Assembly (NCBI GenBank): GCA_003543235.1
Contig: DPJA01000009.1
Span: 158,022 to 222,021, forward strand
From: Lachnospiraceae bacterium
GTDB taxonomy: Bacteria > Bacillota > Clostridia > Lachnospirales > Anaerotignaceae
Direction: 5' to 3'
Length of the DNA stretch: 64,000 nt
Numbering within the stretch: position 1 is the first letter of the stretch; the number at the start of each line of letters is the position of its first letter. The notes beneath the pieces are model-generated. The model was not told the origin of the DNA and made no database searches. It worked only from the letters and a program-made list of their open reading frames with translations. Below, piece after piece: positions 35,056 through 43,574 of this stretch. The position numbers and the translations under genes are program-made.

Positions 35056-35367
35056 TTAATTAATACACTGGCAATCCGAGGTATTGTTGTTACTTTGTGT
35101 AAGCCTGTTTAAAAGTTCTTTTGCATAATCACTTCCCTCAATGCTAATTGAATAATGTATCCATTTGCCTTCCTTGCGTCCTTTAACTATTCCCGAATCA
35201 CACAATATCTTCATATGATGGGATAGGGTTGACTGACCAATATTCAAATCTTCAAGTAACCTACAAGCACACTTTTCACCACTTTGAAGCAACTCCAATA
35301 TCATTAAGCGGTTTTCGTCACAAAATGCCTTAAACACTTTAGCATTCTCTTTGTATGAAGATACCAT
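35056..35367 (-). CDS. ArsR/SmtB family metalloregulator
   Basis: 103-residue winged-helix repressor. The metal-sensing helix has EKCACRLLEDL, matching the CxC arrangement of the alpha-3 type, followed by the recognition helix GQSTLSHHMKIL and the wing KEGKWIHYSI. A further CQC lies at the C-terminus. It likely represses its own operon with the thioredoxin gene and releases DNA on binding As(III), Sb(III) or a soft metal. Confidence 0.92.
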   Translation of the reverse strand: MVSSYKENAKVFKAFCDENRLMILELLQSGEKCACRLLEDLNIGQSTLSHHMKILCDSGIVKGRKEGKWIHYSISIEGSDYAKELLNRLTQSNNNTSDCQCIN

Positions 35368-35402
35368 AGTTTCACCTCAATCTAATTTACTCAATATAAG
35401 CT

Positions 35403-35431
35403 ATTTTATTCCTTAAATCTATAAATGTCAA
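35403..35431 (-). promoter_or_regulatory. Promoter of the arsR-thioredoxin operon
   Basis: On the minus strand a perfect TTGACA, 17 bases, TAAAAT, about 35 bases before arsR. Confidence 0.85.
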
Positions 35432-35481
35432 TGTATAAAACAAAGAATATTATTAATAATTATGTCCAGAACATATTTAGA

Positions 35482-36654
35482 TTACAACATATCTTTAATC
35501 ATAAATCCTAGCTTCAATTGCAGACGAACATCCAAGCTAGAAAGATTCATATCAAGAATTTCTGCGGCCTTATTTAATTTGTAATTAACAGTATTTCTGT
35601 GTAGGTATAATTCGTCAGCAGTATCATTTACACTTCCATCATGTGCCAGATAGCACCGTAAAACATTGGATAGGTCCGAACCGCTTTGCTGGTCATAATT
35701 ATACAAAGGCAAAATGCTATTCATATAATATTCAGCTAAAACTGCTTTATCCTCTATTCCCATTAACAGCTTATATATTCCCAAACGAGAATAGGAAATA
35801 CACGAATCCTCTATCTGATGGTTTTCGTGAAGTTTTTGTATAGAAATTGCTTGATTATAGCTTTTGTACAAGCAGTGAATACTTTTGGTACATTGCCCTA
35901 TGCCAAAAAAATATTCATTGTTTTTGCATAAATATCTTTTACTATATTCTTGCAAATCTTCTATAAATAAATCCAATTTCTCTTCCTTATAATCACCCAG
36001 AACAATGAGAATTTGGTTCTCATAATTAAATATAGCAATATTATCATATTGTCTGTGTAGCAAATAATTATTCAAATTTGTACATATGAGTTCCAACTGT
36101 TTAATTGAAGGAACAAAACCAGAACTATCCACTACCTTAATAGCACAGACGTAGTAGCTCCAGTTAACACGAAAACCTAATTGGGATAATGGAACTACAT
36201 AGAGTTCCTCCTGTTTCGGGAAAAAAATTGCATTTTTAAACGCTGTGGCAGTTTCCAACACTTTTTGCTCAGACTTTGTAATGGCATAGCAAAAAATACG
36301 CATAATTTCGGCAATATGAATGGTCCAAGGAACCAAGAATATAGGAAAGTTATTCTCATTTCCAAAATCAATCACCTCTTGGGGAATTGTTTTAATAAAA
36401 GGTCCCGTATTTATTACAACTCCTGCCGCCTTATTGTTGCACATATTCTCAACAAGCTCTAAAAGGCTTACAGTGTTGTTTAATCCTATGCCCGTAGAAA
36501 AAGCAATTTCTCCGCCTTCCAAAAAGGTTGTGCCTTCTTTAGTTTCAACCATATGTACCCAACTGGCAAAATGATTCATGCCTTTCTCACCAGCCACCAA
36601 GGTAATATCCATGTGAGAAACATCTTTAATTAATCGGCACAATTCTATGGCCAT
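35482..36654 (-). CDS. PucR family transcriptional regulator
   Basis: 390 residues. The N-terminal PucR domain (about 1-120) has ITLVAGEKGMN and GGEIAFSTGIGL; a middle GGDEF-like region follows; the C-terminal HTH_30 is LAHDGSVNDTADELYLHRNTVNYKLNKA. PucR proteins control purine and related nitrogen-base catabolism. It is divergent from the transporter and pyrimidine-catabolism operon with 325 bases between, so it is the likely local regulator. AGGAGGTG precedes the ATG. Confidence 0.92.
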   Translation of the reverse strand: MAIELCRLIKDVSHMDITLVAGEKGMNHFASWVHMVETKEGTTFLEGGEIAFSTGIGLNNTVSLLELVENMCNNKAAGVVINTGPFIKTIPQEVIDFGNENNFPIFLVPWTIHIAEIMRIFCYAITKSEQKVLETATAFKNAIFFPKQEELYVVPLSQLGFRVNWSYYVCAIKVVDSSGFVPSIKQLELICTNLNNYLLHRQYDNIAIFNYENQILIVLGDYKEEKLDLFIEDLQEYSKRYLCKNNEYFFGIGQCTKSIHCLYKSYNQAISIQKLHENHQIEDSCISYSRLGIYKLLMGIEDKAVLAEYYMNSILPLYNYDQQSGSDLSNVLRCYLAHDGSVNDTADELYLHRNTVNYKLNKAAEILDMNLSSLDVRLQLKLGFMIKDML

Positions 36655-36979
36655 ATTAACACCTCCTAAAAACAGGTAAAATCAAAGAGCATCATTAGTT
36701 CTTTCCTTAATAATGATTTATCTAATATTTGTGTAATGATAACATAATCATATTTTCATTGCAAGATTTTTTGGCGAAATAAACCAGTATAATTGGGCTT
36801 CAGCACAAAATTAATTGTGCTCCAGAATATTGAAAAACAAAAAACGTATGGTTATACTTTGCAACATAGACGACAAGGCAACGGGGCTTATAAGCAATCT
36901 TTCGGTGACTTGTCGCTTTTTTATATAAAAATATATAAATTATAGTTAAATACTTTCTTGCATAAATGGGGGTTATTAT
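36655..36979. promoter_or_regulatory. Divergent regulatory region between pucR and the transport operon, with leader RNA
   Basis: A perfect TATAAT at 36788-36793 (weak -35) would start a plus-strand RNA near 36800. That RNA holds a 7-bp hairpin AGCACAA/TTGTGCT (36802-36821), a small GTAT/ATAC hairpin (36846-36857) and a stem CGACAAG/CTTGTCG (36871-36915) enclosing 31 bases and followed by CTTTTTTATAT, which looks like a terminator. The first ORF starts 58 bases later after GGGGG. This layout suggests an attenuator or riboswitch. It lacks the conserved TPP or purine riboswitch motifs. Confidence 0.6.
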
Positions 36980-37789
36980 ATGAGCGATGTGATGGAAAAG
37001 ATAAAAACGGAAGACCGTACTGTTGAAATAAAAATTAGAGATTTAGGTATGACGTTTAAAGATAATAACGGAAATGACATGAAGGCACTTACTGGCGTTA
37101 ATCTTGACATATACAAGGGCGAATTCATTTCTCTTTTAGGCCCATCGGGATGTGGTAAAACCACATTGCTGCGTATGATTGCAGACTTGCTAGAACCAAC
37201 CGATGGCAGTATACATATTGACGGAAGAATTCCTAAGGAAGTACGACTAATGCAGAAATTTGGGATTGTGTTTCAAAGTGCAGTGCTTTTTGATTGGCGA
37301 ACAGTTAGAAAAAATATTGAGCTTCCATTGGAAACAATGAAATTCAATAAAGCAGAAAGAGAACAACGGTCTTCGGAAATGTTGGAAATGGTAGGCCTTA
37401 CAAAATTTGCAGACCATTATCCTGTTCAACTAAGTGGCGGTATGCAGCAGAGAGTTAATATTGCAAGGGCTCTTGCAATCCGTCCTGAAATATTACTAAT
37501 GGATGAGCCATTTTCTGCTTTGGATGAATTTACAAAAGAAAAACTGCACAAAGACTTACTTCAAATATGGAGAAAAACAAATAAAACAATTATTTTTGTT
37601 ACCCATAACATCAGTGAGGCAGTATTCCTTTCTGACCGTGTATGTGTATTATCTCCTCATCCTGGAAGGCTATCTGCAGTGGTAGATATTGACCTGCCAA
37701 GACCTCGCACACTTGAAATGAGGGAAACACAACATTTCAACGAACTGGTATTAAAGGTTAGAAATAGCTTTGAAGGAGGAAGCCTATGA
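36980..37789 (+). CDS. ABC transporter ATP-binding protein (NitT/TauT type)
   Basis: 269-residue ATPase of the nitrate/taurine/thiamine-precursor importer class. Walker A GPSGCGKTT, Q-loop FGIVFQSAVLF, signature LSGGMQQR, Walker B ILLMDEPF and the H-loop VTHNISEA are complete. GGGGG precedes the ATG. It overlaps the first permease by 4 bases. First gene of an operon that continues into pyrimidine catabolism. Confidence 0.95.
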   Translation: MSDVMEKIKTEDRTVEIKIRDLGMTFKDNNGNDMKALTGVNLDIYKGEFISLLGPSGCGKTTLLRMIADLLEPTDGSIHIDGRIPKEVRLMQKFGIVFQSAVLFDWRTVRKNIELPLETMKFNKAEREQRSSEMLEMVGLTKFADHYPVQLSGGMQQRVNIARALAIRPEILLMDEPFSALDEFTKEKLHKDLLQIWRKTNKTIIFVTHNISEAVFLSDRVCVLSPHPGRLSAVVDIDLPRPRTLEMRETQHFNELVLKVRNSFEGGSL

Positions 37790-38622
37790 GCATACGGAAA
37801 AAGATAACCTCAAAACCCTGGCTGCCCATGCTTATATGGATTATTGGAATTATCCTTGTATGGGAGATTGCCGCAACTATAGTTTCCGTAACCAAGAGAA
37901 CGCCTGAAAATGTGCTTCCCCACCTGTACCAAATTTTTGGGCAGATATTCAGCACCAAGGCTGTAAGTAGTGGGAAAACAGCTACAATGCTTGTACTGGA
38001 CAGTGCAAGTAAAACCTTGTTTAGGGCGGCAATTGGTTTTATTACTGGTACAGTTTTGGGCTTTGTTCTGGCATTAATTATGAAAATTTCCAAACTTGCC
38101 GAAAAAACCATATTCCCTTACCTTATGTTAATTCAGATGGTTCCTATTCTGGGAATGGCACCAATCATTCTCTCCATAACTGGAGATATAAACACCAGCC
38201 GAATTGTCATTGCCGCAATTTTAACCTTTTATCCAGTAGCCACCAATACTTTGGCAGGCTTTAATGCTGTTGAAAGAGAAAAATATGATTTAATGTATTC
38301 ATATGCAGCCAGTAAATACACTATATATAAGAAAGTTCTAATTCCATACTCAATTCCTTATTTTTTTACTGGTCTAAAAATATCTGCACCAATGGCCATA
38401 ACTGCATCCATTCTTGTGGATACACTACAGGGAGATGGCGGGCTTGGAAGTATGCTGTCCCAGTCCCTAAAACACGCCATGTCAATATATGTATTTTGGC
38501 TTATTGTTTTCTTTAGTGCATTTATTGGTATTTTCAGTTCATATTTTATGGGCTTTTTGGAAAAAGCTGTATTGCCCCACAAGAGAAAAACTAAAATTAA
38601 AAGGAAGGATGATGCGGTATGA
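37786..38622 (+). CDS. ABC transporter permease 1
   Basis: 278-residue membrane subunit with six hydrophobic segments, of the SsuC/TauC/ThiX class. The EAA loop that contacts the ATPase reads YSYAASKYTIYKKVLIP. AAGGAGG precedes the ATG. It overlaps both its neighbours by 4 bases. Paired with the next gene it would form a heterodimeric channel, whereas many NitT/TauT systems use one permease twice. Confidence 0.93.
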   Translation: MSIRKKITSKPWLPMLIWIIGIILVWEIAATIVSVTKRTPENVLPHLYQIFGQIFSTKAVSSGKTATMLVLDSASKTLFRAAIGFITGTVLGFVLALIMKISKLAEKTIFPYLMLIQMVPILGMAPIILSITGDINTSRIVIAAILTFYPVATNTLAGFNAVEREKYDLMYSYAASKYTIYKKVLIPYSIPYFFTGLKISAPMAITASILVDTLQGDGGLGSMLSQSLKHAMSIYVFWLIVFFSAFIGIFSSYFMGFLEKAVLPHKRKTKIKRKDDAV

Positions 38623-39458
38623 GTCGAAAGCTGAAACGGAAAAAGAGCCTATGGTACAGAATACACCAAAATGAAAAAGTTCAATCAGCAGAAACCGTAT
38701 TACTTCCACTGCTGTTCGGCTTCTTGTTTATGATTATGTGGCAAACCCAAAAACTTCATACCCTACTTCATACAGACACCTTTACTCTTCCACTGCCCAG
38801 CAGAATTCTTACCATTATTGCCGATAATAGTGATAAAATAATGTTGAATGTAAATGCAACGGTAATTGTTACCTTAGCAGGTCTTGTTGCCGGTTCCCTA
38901 ATTGGTTATGGAATAGCCGTTTTAGCGGCATTGTTTCCAAAATGGGGTTCATGTGGGTTAAAAATAATAGCCGCATTTAATGCCATTCCCATTGTAGCTC
39001 TTGCACCAGTTATGACTAATTGGACAAAAGATGTCAGCAACCACGCCGATATAAGAAGTATGGTTGCTAAAATAATGGTGGTTACCATTGTGTGTATTGC
39101 AAATATGAGCATTAACGCATATCGAGGGCTTACAGAGTTAAAGCCATTTTCCGAGGATTTAATGTGCTCCTATGCCGCATCTAAAAGAGTAACACTAATA
39201 AAGCTTAGACTTCCCAACAGTGTTCCATATATTTTTACAGCATTAAAGGTAGCAGTACCCTCCAGTGTAATAAGTGCTTTAGTAAGTGAGTACTTCGCTG
39301 AATACATTGTTGGGGTAGGAAGGCAAATTCGTGAAAACATAGTATTGGCTCAATATTCTAGTGCATGGGCATATATTGTGGTGGCTTGTTTAATTGGAAT
39401 TATCATGTATGCTGTATTAATGATTGCCCAGAGTTTTATGTTAAAAAAGCGTGCGTAG
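38619..39458 (+). CDS. ABC transporter permease 2
   Basis: 279 residues, related to the preceding gene. A basic N-terminus is followed by six hydrophobic segments; the EAA loop is CSYAASKRVTLIKLRLP. The two permeases probably arose by duplication. GGAAGGATG precedes the ATG. The lipoprotein gene follows after 50 bases. Confidence 0.93.
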   Translation: MSRKLKRKKSLWYRIHQNEKVQSAETVLLPLLFGFLFMIMWQTQKLHTLLHTDTFTLPLPSRILTIIADNSDKIMLNVNATVIVTLAGLVAGSLIGYGIAVLAALFPKWGSCGLKIIAAFNAIPIVALAPVMTNWTKDVSNHADIRSMVAKIMVVTIVCIANMSINAYRGLTELKPFSEDLMCSYAASKRVTLIKLRLPNSVPYIFTALKVAVPSSVISALVSEYFAEYIVGVGRQIRENIVLAQYSSAWAYIVVACLIGIIMYAVLMIAQSFMLKKRA

Positions 39459-39508
39459 TGCATACTTTTTGGCTTAACTATAATTTAAATCTATAGGAGG
39501 AATTAATT

Positions 39509-40648
39509 ATGAAAAAGAACACAGGAAAATTAATTGGTTTATTATGCGTATCTGTACTTACTGTAAGTGGACTTGGTGGCTGCGGAAGCAAAGCACCTGC
39601 CCCAACTGAAAAGGCACCCGAAGCTTCCAGTGATGCAAAAACTGAGCAAGCAGCTCCAAAAACAAATGAAGATATACTTGTAGCAGCAGCACAAGCTGGA
39701 AAGGTAGGCAACTGGGGTCTTGGCAACGAGTATGAGGTTAAGGCTCTTCTTACCAAATACGGACAGGATACATCTTATTTAAGTCAGGCATTCGACATGG
39801 ATGGATTTGATGATGATTCCATCACACTGGCATCTGCAATGACTTACAATGAGCTTGGGCTGGTTAAAAATGATTATGACGGCGGTTATGGCTATGGTGA
39901 TTCAGTAAATGTTATAGATATGAATGACGAAGGCGTTGCAATGCTTGAGGATAACATTTTCACAACAAAGGCATTTGCTGAAGCAAACCCAAATACAGTT
40001 AAGGCATTTCTCTACGCTTCAATAAAAGGCTGGGAGTATGCTGCACAAAATCCTGATGAGGCATCAAAAATTTGCTTTAATTACGGCTCATCTGTATCTG
40101 AGGACCACCAGAAATATATGGCTTCAGAAGTTAAAAAGTTGGTAGAAACAGATATGAGCGGCAATGCCGTAAGCGACATTGGAAATATGGATGAAGCAGC
40201 AATGAAACAAACTCTTGACCTTGCAAAACAATATATAAAGCTGGATGACTCTGTAGCAGCAGATAAATTAAGCACATTGACTCTTGATGATATTAGAAAT
40301 ACTTCTTACCTTACAGAAGCATTAGCATCTGACGGAAAATTTGACAACTTAGAAAAAACAGACGTATCTATTCAGTTAAAATGGTTACCACAGGCACAGT
40401 TCATGGGTTACTATGTAGCATTAGAAAAGGGTTACTACGATGAAGTAGGCTTGAATGTAACCATAGTACCAGGCGGTGGCGACATAAGCGAAACAACAGC
40501 AGTAAATAACGGAACTGTTGATTTTGGTGTAACATGGGTTTCTAACCTTATTGCTGCTAATGCAGGCGGAATGGACCTCCTTGAAGTTGCACAAATTTAT
40601 CAGAGATCAGGTCTTGTACTTGTTTACAAAAACGATAATTTCAAATAG
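39509..40648 (+). CDS. Substrate-binding lipoprotein, NMT1/THI5-like, apparently circularly permuted
   Basis: 379 residues with a lipoprotein signal (LGGC, Cys25) and a Pro/Ala/Lys-rich linker to about 53. The domain order is unusual. Residues about 284-379 (VSIQLKWLPQAQFMGYYVAL, then IVPGGGD, NGTVDFGVTWVSNLI and IYQRSGLVLVYK) are what normally begins this family. Residues about 56-280 (KVGNWGLGNEYEVKALLTKY, FTTKAFAEANPNTVKAFL, GWEYAAQNPDEA) are what normally follows and ends it. The protein stops just where KVGNWG would usually continue. This is the pattern of a circular permutation. AGGAGG precedes the ATG. It serves the ABC importer just upstream; the ligand is probably a pyrimidine-like base. 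Confidence 0.9.
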   Translation: MKKNTGKLIGLLCVSVLTVSGLGGCGSKAPAPTEKAPEASSDAKTEQAAPKTNEDILVAAAQAGKVGNWGLGNEYEVKALLTKYGQDTSYLSQAFDMDGFDDDSITLASAMTYNELGLVKNDYDGGYGYGDSVNVIDMNDEGVAMLEDNIFTTKAFAEANPNTVKAFLYASIKGWEYAAQNPDEASKICFNYGSSVSEDHQKYMASEVKKLVETDMSGNAVSDIGNMDEAAMKQTLDLAKQYIKLDDSVAADKLSTLTLDDIRNTSYLTEALASDGKFDNLEKTDVSIQLKWLPQAQFMGYYVALEKGYYDEVGLNVTIVPGGGDISETTAVNNGTVDFGVTWVSNLIAANAGGMDLLEVAQIYQRSGLVLVYKNDNFK

Positions 40649-40670
40649 GCAGTAAAAAGGAGGACATATT

Positions 40671-42038
40671 ATGAATCTACTTATTAAAGGTGGTACTGTT
40701 GTAACAGCAACGGAAAGTTTTGTTGCAGATGTTGCAATACAAAATGGTATAATAACTGCAATAGGTAAGAATTTGAATATTTCCGCAGATAAAGTAGTAG
40801 ATGCAACCGGCAAGCTTGTCTTGCCGGGAGCAATTGATGTTCATACCCATTTGGCGATGCCATTTGGCGGAACCGTATCTGCGGATAGTTATCTGTCTGG
40901 TACAAGAGCAGCTGCGTGTGGCGGTGTTACAACTGTTTTTGACTACCCAATACAACGGGCTGGGCAAACCATTCTTGGACTAATTAATTCCAAGAAAGAA
41001 ATTTTAGAAAAAGAAGCTTGTGTTGACTATGCGTTTCATTGCTGCATTACCAATTTAAACGACGGAGAAATTCTGGATGAAATGGAACTGGCTATAGAAG
41101 AAGGCATTACCAGCTTTAAGTGTTTCCTTGTTTATAAAAAAGAAGGAATGATGGTAGATGACGGAACACTGGTAAAACTCCTATTAAGGGCAAAAGAATT
41201 AGGGGCGATGATTAATATTCACGCAGAAAACCCAGATGTAATTGACATTAATATTGAAAAATTCCTTTCAGAGGGTAAGACCTCTGCTTGGTATCATTAT
41301 TTAAGCAGACCTGAATATGTAGAGGCAGAAGCAGATAAGCGTGCAGTACATTGGGCAACAAATTTAGATGCACCTTTATACCTTGTGCATATGGCTGACA
41401 AGGAAGGTCTTGAAACGTGTATTAAAGCAAAAGAAAACGGTAAAAAAATATATGTTGAAACTTGCCCACAATATCTTGAATTCACCTGCGATGTTTATAA
41501 AAGAGCAGACGGAAGAAATTTTGTATGCTCGCCACCTATGAAAGGTCAGGAAAGTCAAGATTCTTTATGGAAAGCACTGAAGGCTGGTTTTATTGATACA
41601 GTTGCAACTGACCACTGTCCGTTCCAGAGCTATGAAAAAGATTGGGGAAAAGATGATTTTACCAAAATTCCTAATGGATGTGCTGGTATAGAAAATCTCT
41701 ACCCTTATATGCTAGATGCGGCGAACAGCGGAAAAATCAGCTTTGAGAAAGCGGTAGAGGTATGTGCTACCAATCCCGCAAAAATTTTTGGTTGTGAAAA
41801 CAAAGGCTCTATCAGTATTGGAAAAGATGCAGATATTGTCATTTATGATAAGGAAAAAGATTTTACTGTAAGCGTTAAAAATATGCACTCCAATTACGAC
41901 CACACTATCTGGGAGGGAAAGAAGCTTCATGGATATCCAGTACAGACATATCTTCGTGGAACATTGGTATATGATAACGGAGATTTTCTTGGAAAGCCTG
42001 GTACTGGAAAATATATTAAAAGAGGTCATTGCAAATAA
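40671..42038 (+). CDS. hydA: Dihydropyrimidinase / D-hydantoinase
   Basis: Binuclear metal amidohydrolase that opens dihydrouracil or dihydrothymine to the N-carbamoyl-beta-amino acid. 455 residues. Metal ligands: HTH in DVHTHLAMP, the carbamylated lysine in SFKCFLVYK, INIHAE, LVHMAD and the catalytic aspartate in DTVATDHCPF. AAAGGAGG precedes the ATG. It comes between the importer and the dehydrogenase, which fits the second step of reductive pyrimidine breakdown. Hydantoinase or allantoinase activity cannot be excluded by sequence. Confidence 0.92.
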   Translation: MNLLIKGGTVVTATESFVADVAIQNGIITAIGKNLNISADKVVDATGKLVLPGAIDVHTHLAMPFGGTVSADSYLSGTRAAACGGVTTVFDYPIQRAGQTILGLINSKKEILEKEACVDYAFHCCITNLNDGEILDEMELAIEEGITSFKCFLVYKKEGMMVDDGTLVKLLLRAKELGAMINIHAENPDVIDINIEKFLSEGKTSAWYHYLSRPEYVEAEADKRAVHWATNLDAPLYLVHMADKEGLETCIKAKENGKKIYVETCPQYLEFTCDVYKRADGRNFVCSPPMKGQESQDSLWKALKAGFIDTVATDHCPFQSYEKDWGKDDFTKIPNGCAGIENLYPYMLDAANSGKISFEKAVEVCATNPAKIFGCENKGSISIGKDADIVIYDKEKDFTVSVKNMHSNYDHTIWEGKKLHGYPVQTYLRGTLVYDNGDFLGKPGTGKYIKRGHCK

Positions 42039-42069
42039 AAATATATCAATTTAGATAGGAGCCCATGCC

Positions 42070-43551
42070 ATGTCATACAAAACAATAAAAGTAAAAACAG
42101 AAACAGGAAGATGCCTGTTGTGTCATGATGCACCATGTAACAAGGCGTGTCCATATGGCGTTCCTATTTCAAAAATGATTAGGTCCCTCCGCTTTGAAAA
42201 TGAAGCTGGTGCTTCTAAAAGACTGGCGGGAGGAGGATTTTGTCAAGAATGTACTGAAGAGAGCTGTATGAAAGTCTGTACACGAGGAAAAATTGACTAT
42301 CCTATACATATAAAAGATTTGTTAACAACTATTGATACGCAAGATAGTAAAACGGAATTGCCAATTGACTTGTCCATAGATTTTTGTGGAGTTCATTGTG
42401 AAAATCCGTTTTTTCTATCCTCCTCTGTTATAGGAAGTAATTATGAAATGGTTGCAAAAGCCTTTGATATGGGTTGGGCTGGCGTTGCGTTTAAAACTGT
42501 TGGCACCTTTGTGCCTAAGGAAGTATCCCCCCGCTTTGATGCTTTAGAAAAAGAGAGTACCCCTTGGGTTGGCTTTAAAAATATAGAACAAATATCTGAC
42601 CATACTTTTGAAGAAAATCTTGAATTCATGCGTAAATTAAAACAAGATTATCCCGAAAAGGTTATGATTGCCTCCATTATGGGACAAAACGAAGATGAAT
42701 GGACTTTTCTCGCAAAAAAAATGGAAGAGATAGGTGCAGACATTATTGAATGCAATTTTTCCTGTCCACATATGACTGGTGAAGGTCTTGGAAGTGACGT
42801 AGGAAGCAATCCCGAATTGGTTAGGCGGTACACCCAAGCCACTAGAAAAGGTACCAAATTGCCTATTCTAGCTAAAATGACACCTAATATAACCAACATG
42901 GAAATTCCAGCCGTGGCGGCAGTTGAAGCTGGTGCTGACGGCATTGCGGCAATTAACACCATTAAAAGTATTATGAATATAAATCTTAGCACCTTTTCCT
43001 CTGGGCCAGATGTAATGGGTAAATCCTCAGTTGGCGGATATTCTGGAAAGGCAGTAAAGCCTATAGCTTTAAGGTTTATTCGTGATATGAAATCCAATGA
43101 ACGCCTTAAATCAACTCCTATAAGCGGCATGGGAGGAATTGAAACCTGGAAAGATGCAGCAGAGTTTATTGCCTTGGGATGTGAAACAGTTCAGGTTACA
43201 ACCGCTGTAATGCAGTATGGTTACCGTATCATAGAAGATTTAATTGATGGTATGTCCAATTATATGAGAAAAGAAGGCTATTCCCATATAAATGAAATTG
43301 TAGGAAAGGCTTTAAGCAATATAATTCCAGCAGAGGAATTAAACCGCCATTCCATATGTTATCCAAAATTTGATAGGTCTTTGTGCGTATCATGCAAGAG
43401 ATGCTACATCTCATGTTATGACGGTGGACATCAGGCAATTACCATAGGGTCAGACGGAAAGCCTATTTTAAACGGTATGAAATGTGTAGGCTGTCAGCTA
43501 TGTGTGTTAATATGCCCTGCCTCTGCTATTTCAACTGGAACTAGAGTATAA
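42070..43551 (+). CDS. preA: PreA-type dihydropyrimidine dehydrogenase with an added N-terminal Fe-S domain
   Basis: 493 residues against about 410 for E. coli PreA. The N-terminal 95 residues hold eight cysteines (C15, C18, C23, C27, C58, C61, C66, C70) in the CLLC..APCNKACP pattern of the Fe-S domain of eukaryotic DPD and of PreT. The middle is the FMN barrel (NFSCPHMTGEGLGSDVG, ILAKMTPN, GKSSVGGYSGKAVKPIALR), and the end is a ferredoxin with CVSCKRCYISC and CVGCQLCVLICP. No FAD/NAD(P)H domain is present and no preT lies nearby. It would reduce uracil or thymine, or run in reverse. AGGAG precedes the ATG. Confidence 0.9.
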   Translation: MSYKTIKVKTETGRCLLCHDAPCNKACPYGVPISKMIRSLRFENEAGASKRLAGGGFCQECTEESCMKVCTRGKIDYPIHIKDLLTTIDTQDSKTELPIDLSIDFCGVHCENPFFLSSSVIGSNYEMVAKAFDMGWAGVAFKTVGTFVPKEVSPRFDALEKESTPWVGFKNIEQISDHTFEENLEFMRKLKQDYPEKVMIASIMGQNEDEWTFLAKKMEEIGADIIECNFSCPHMTGEGLGSDVGSNPELVRRYTQATRKGTKLPILAKMTPNITNMEIPAVAAVEAGADGIAAINTIKSIMNINLSTFSSGPDVMGKSSVGGYSGKAVKPIALRFIRDMKSNERLKSTPISGMGGIETWKDAAEFIALGCETVQVTTAVMQYGYRIIEDLIDGMSNYMRKEGYSHINEIVGKALSNIIPAEELNRHSICYPKFDRSLCVSCKRCYISCYDGGHQAITIGSDGKPILNGMKCVGCQLCVLICPASAISTGTRV

Positions 43552-43574
43552 ATATAAAAAAGGAAGTGCTTACC

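Noticed and set aside
36800..36925. TPP or purine riboswitch before the NMT1-type transporter
   Set aside because: I could not find the CTGAGA and ACCTGATCTGG elements of TPP, nor the TATA and loop-loop elements of the purine aptamer.
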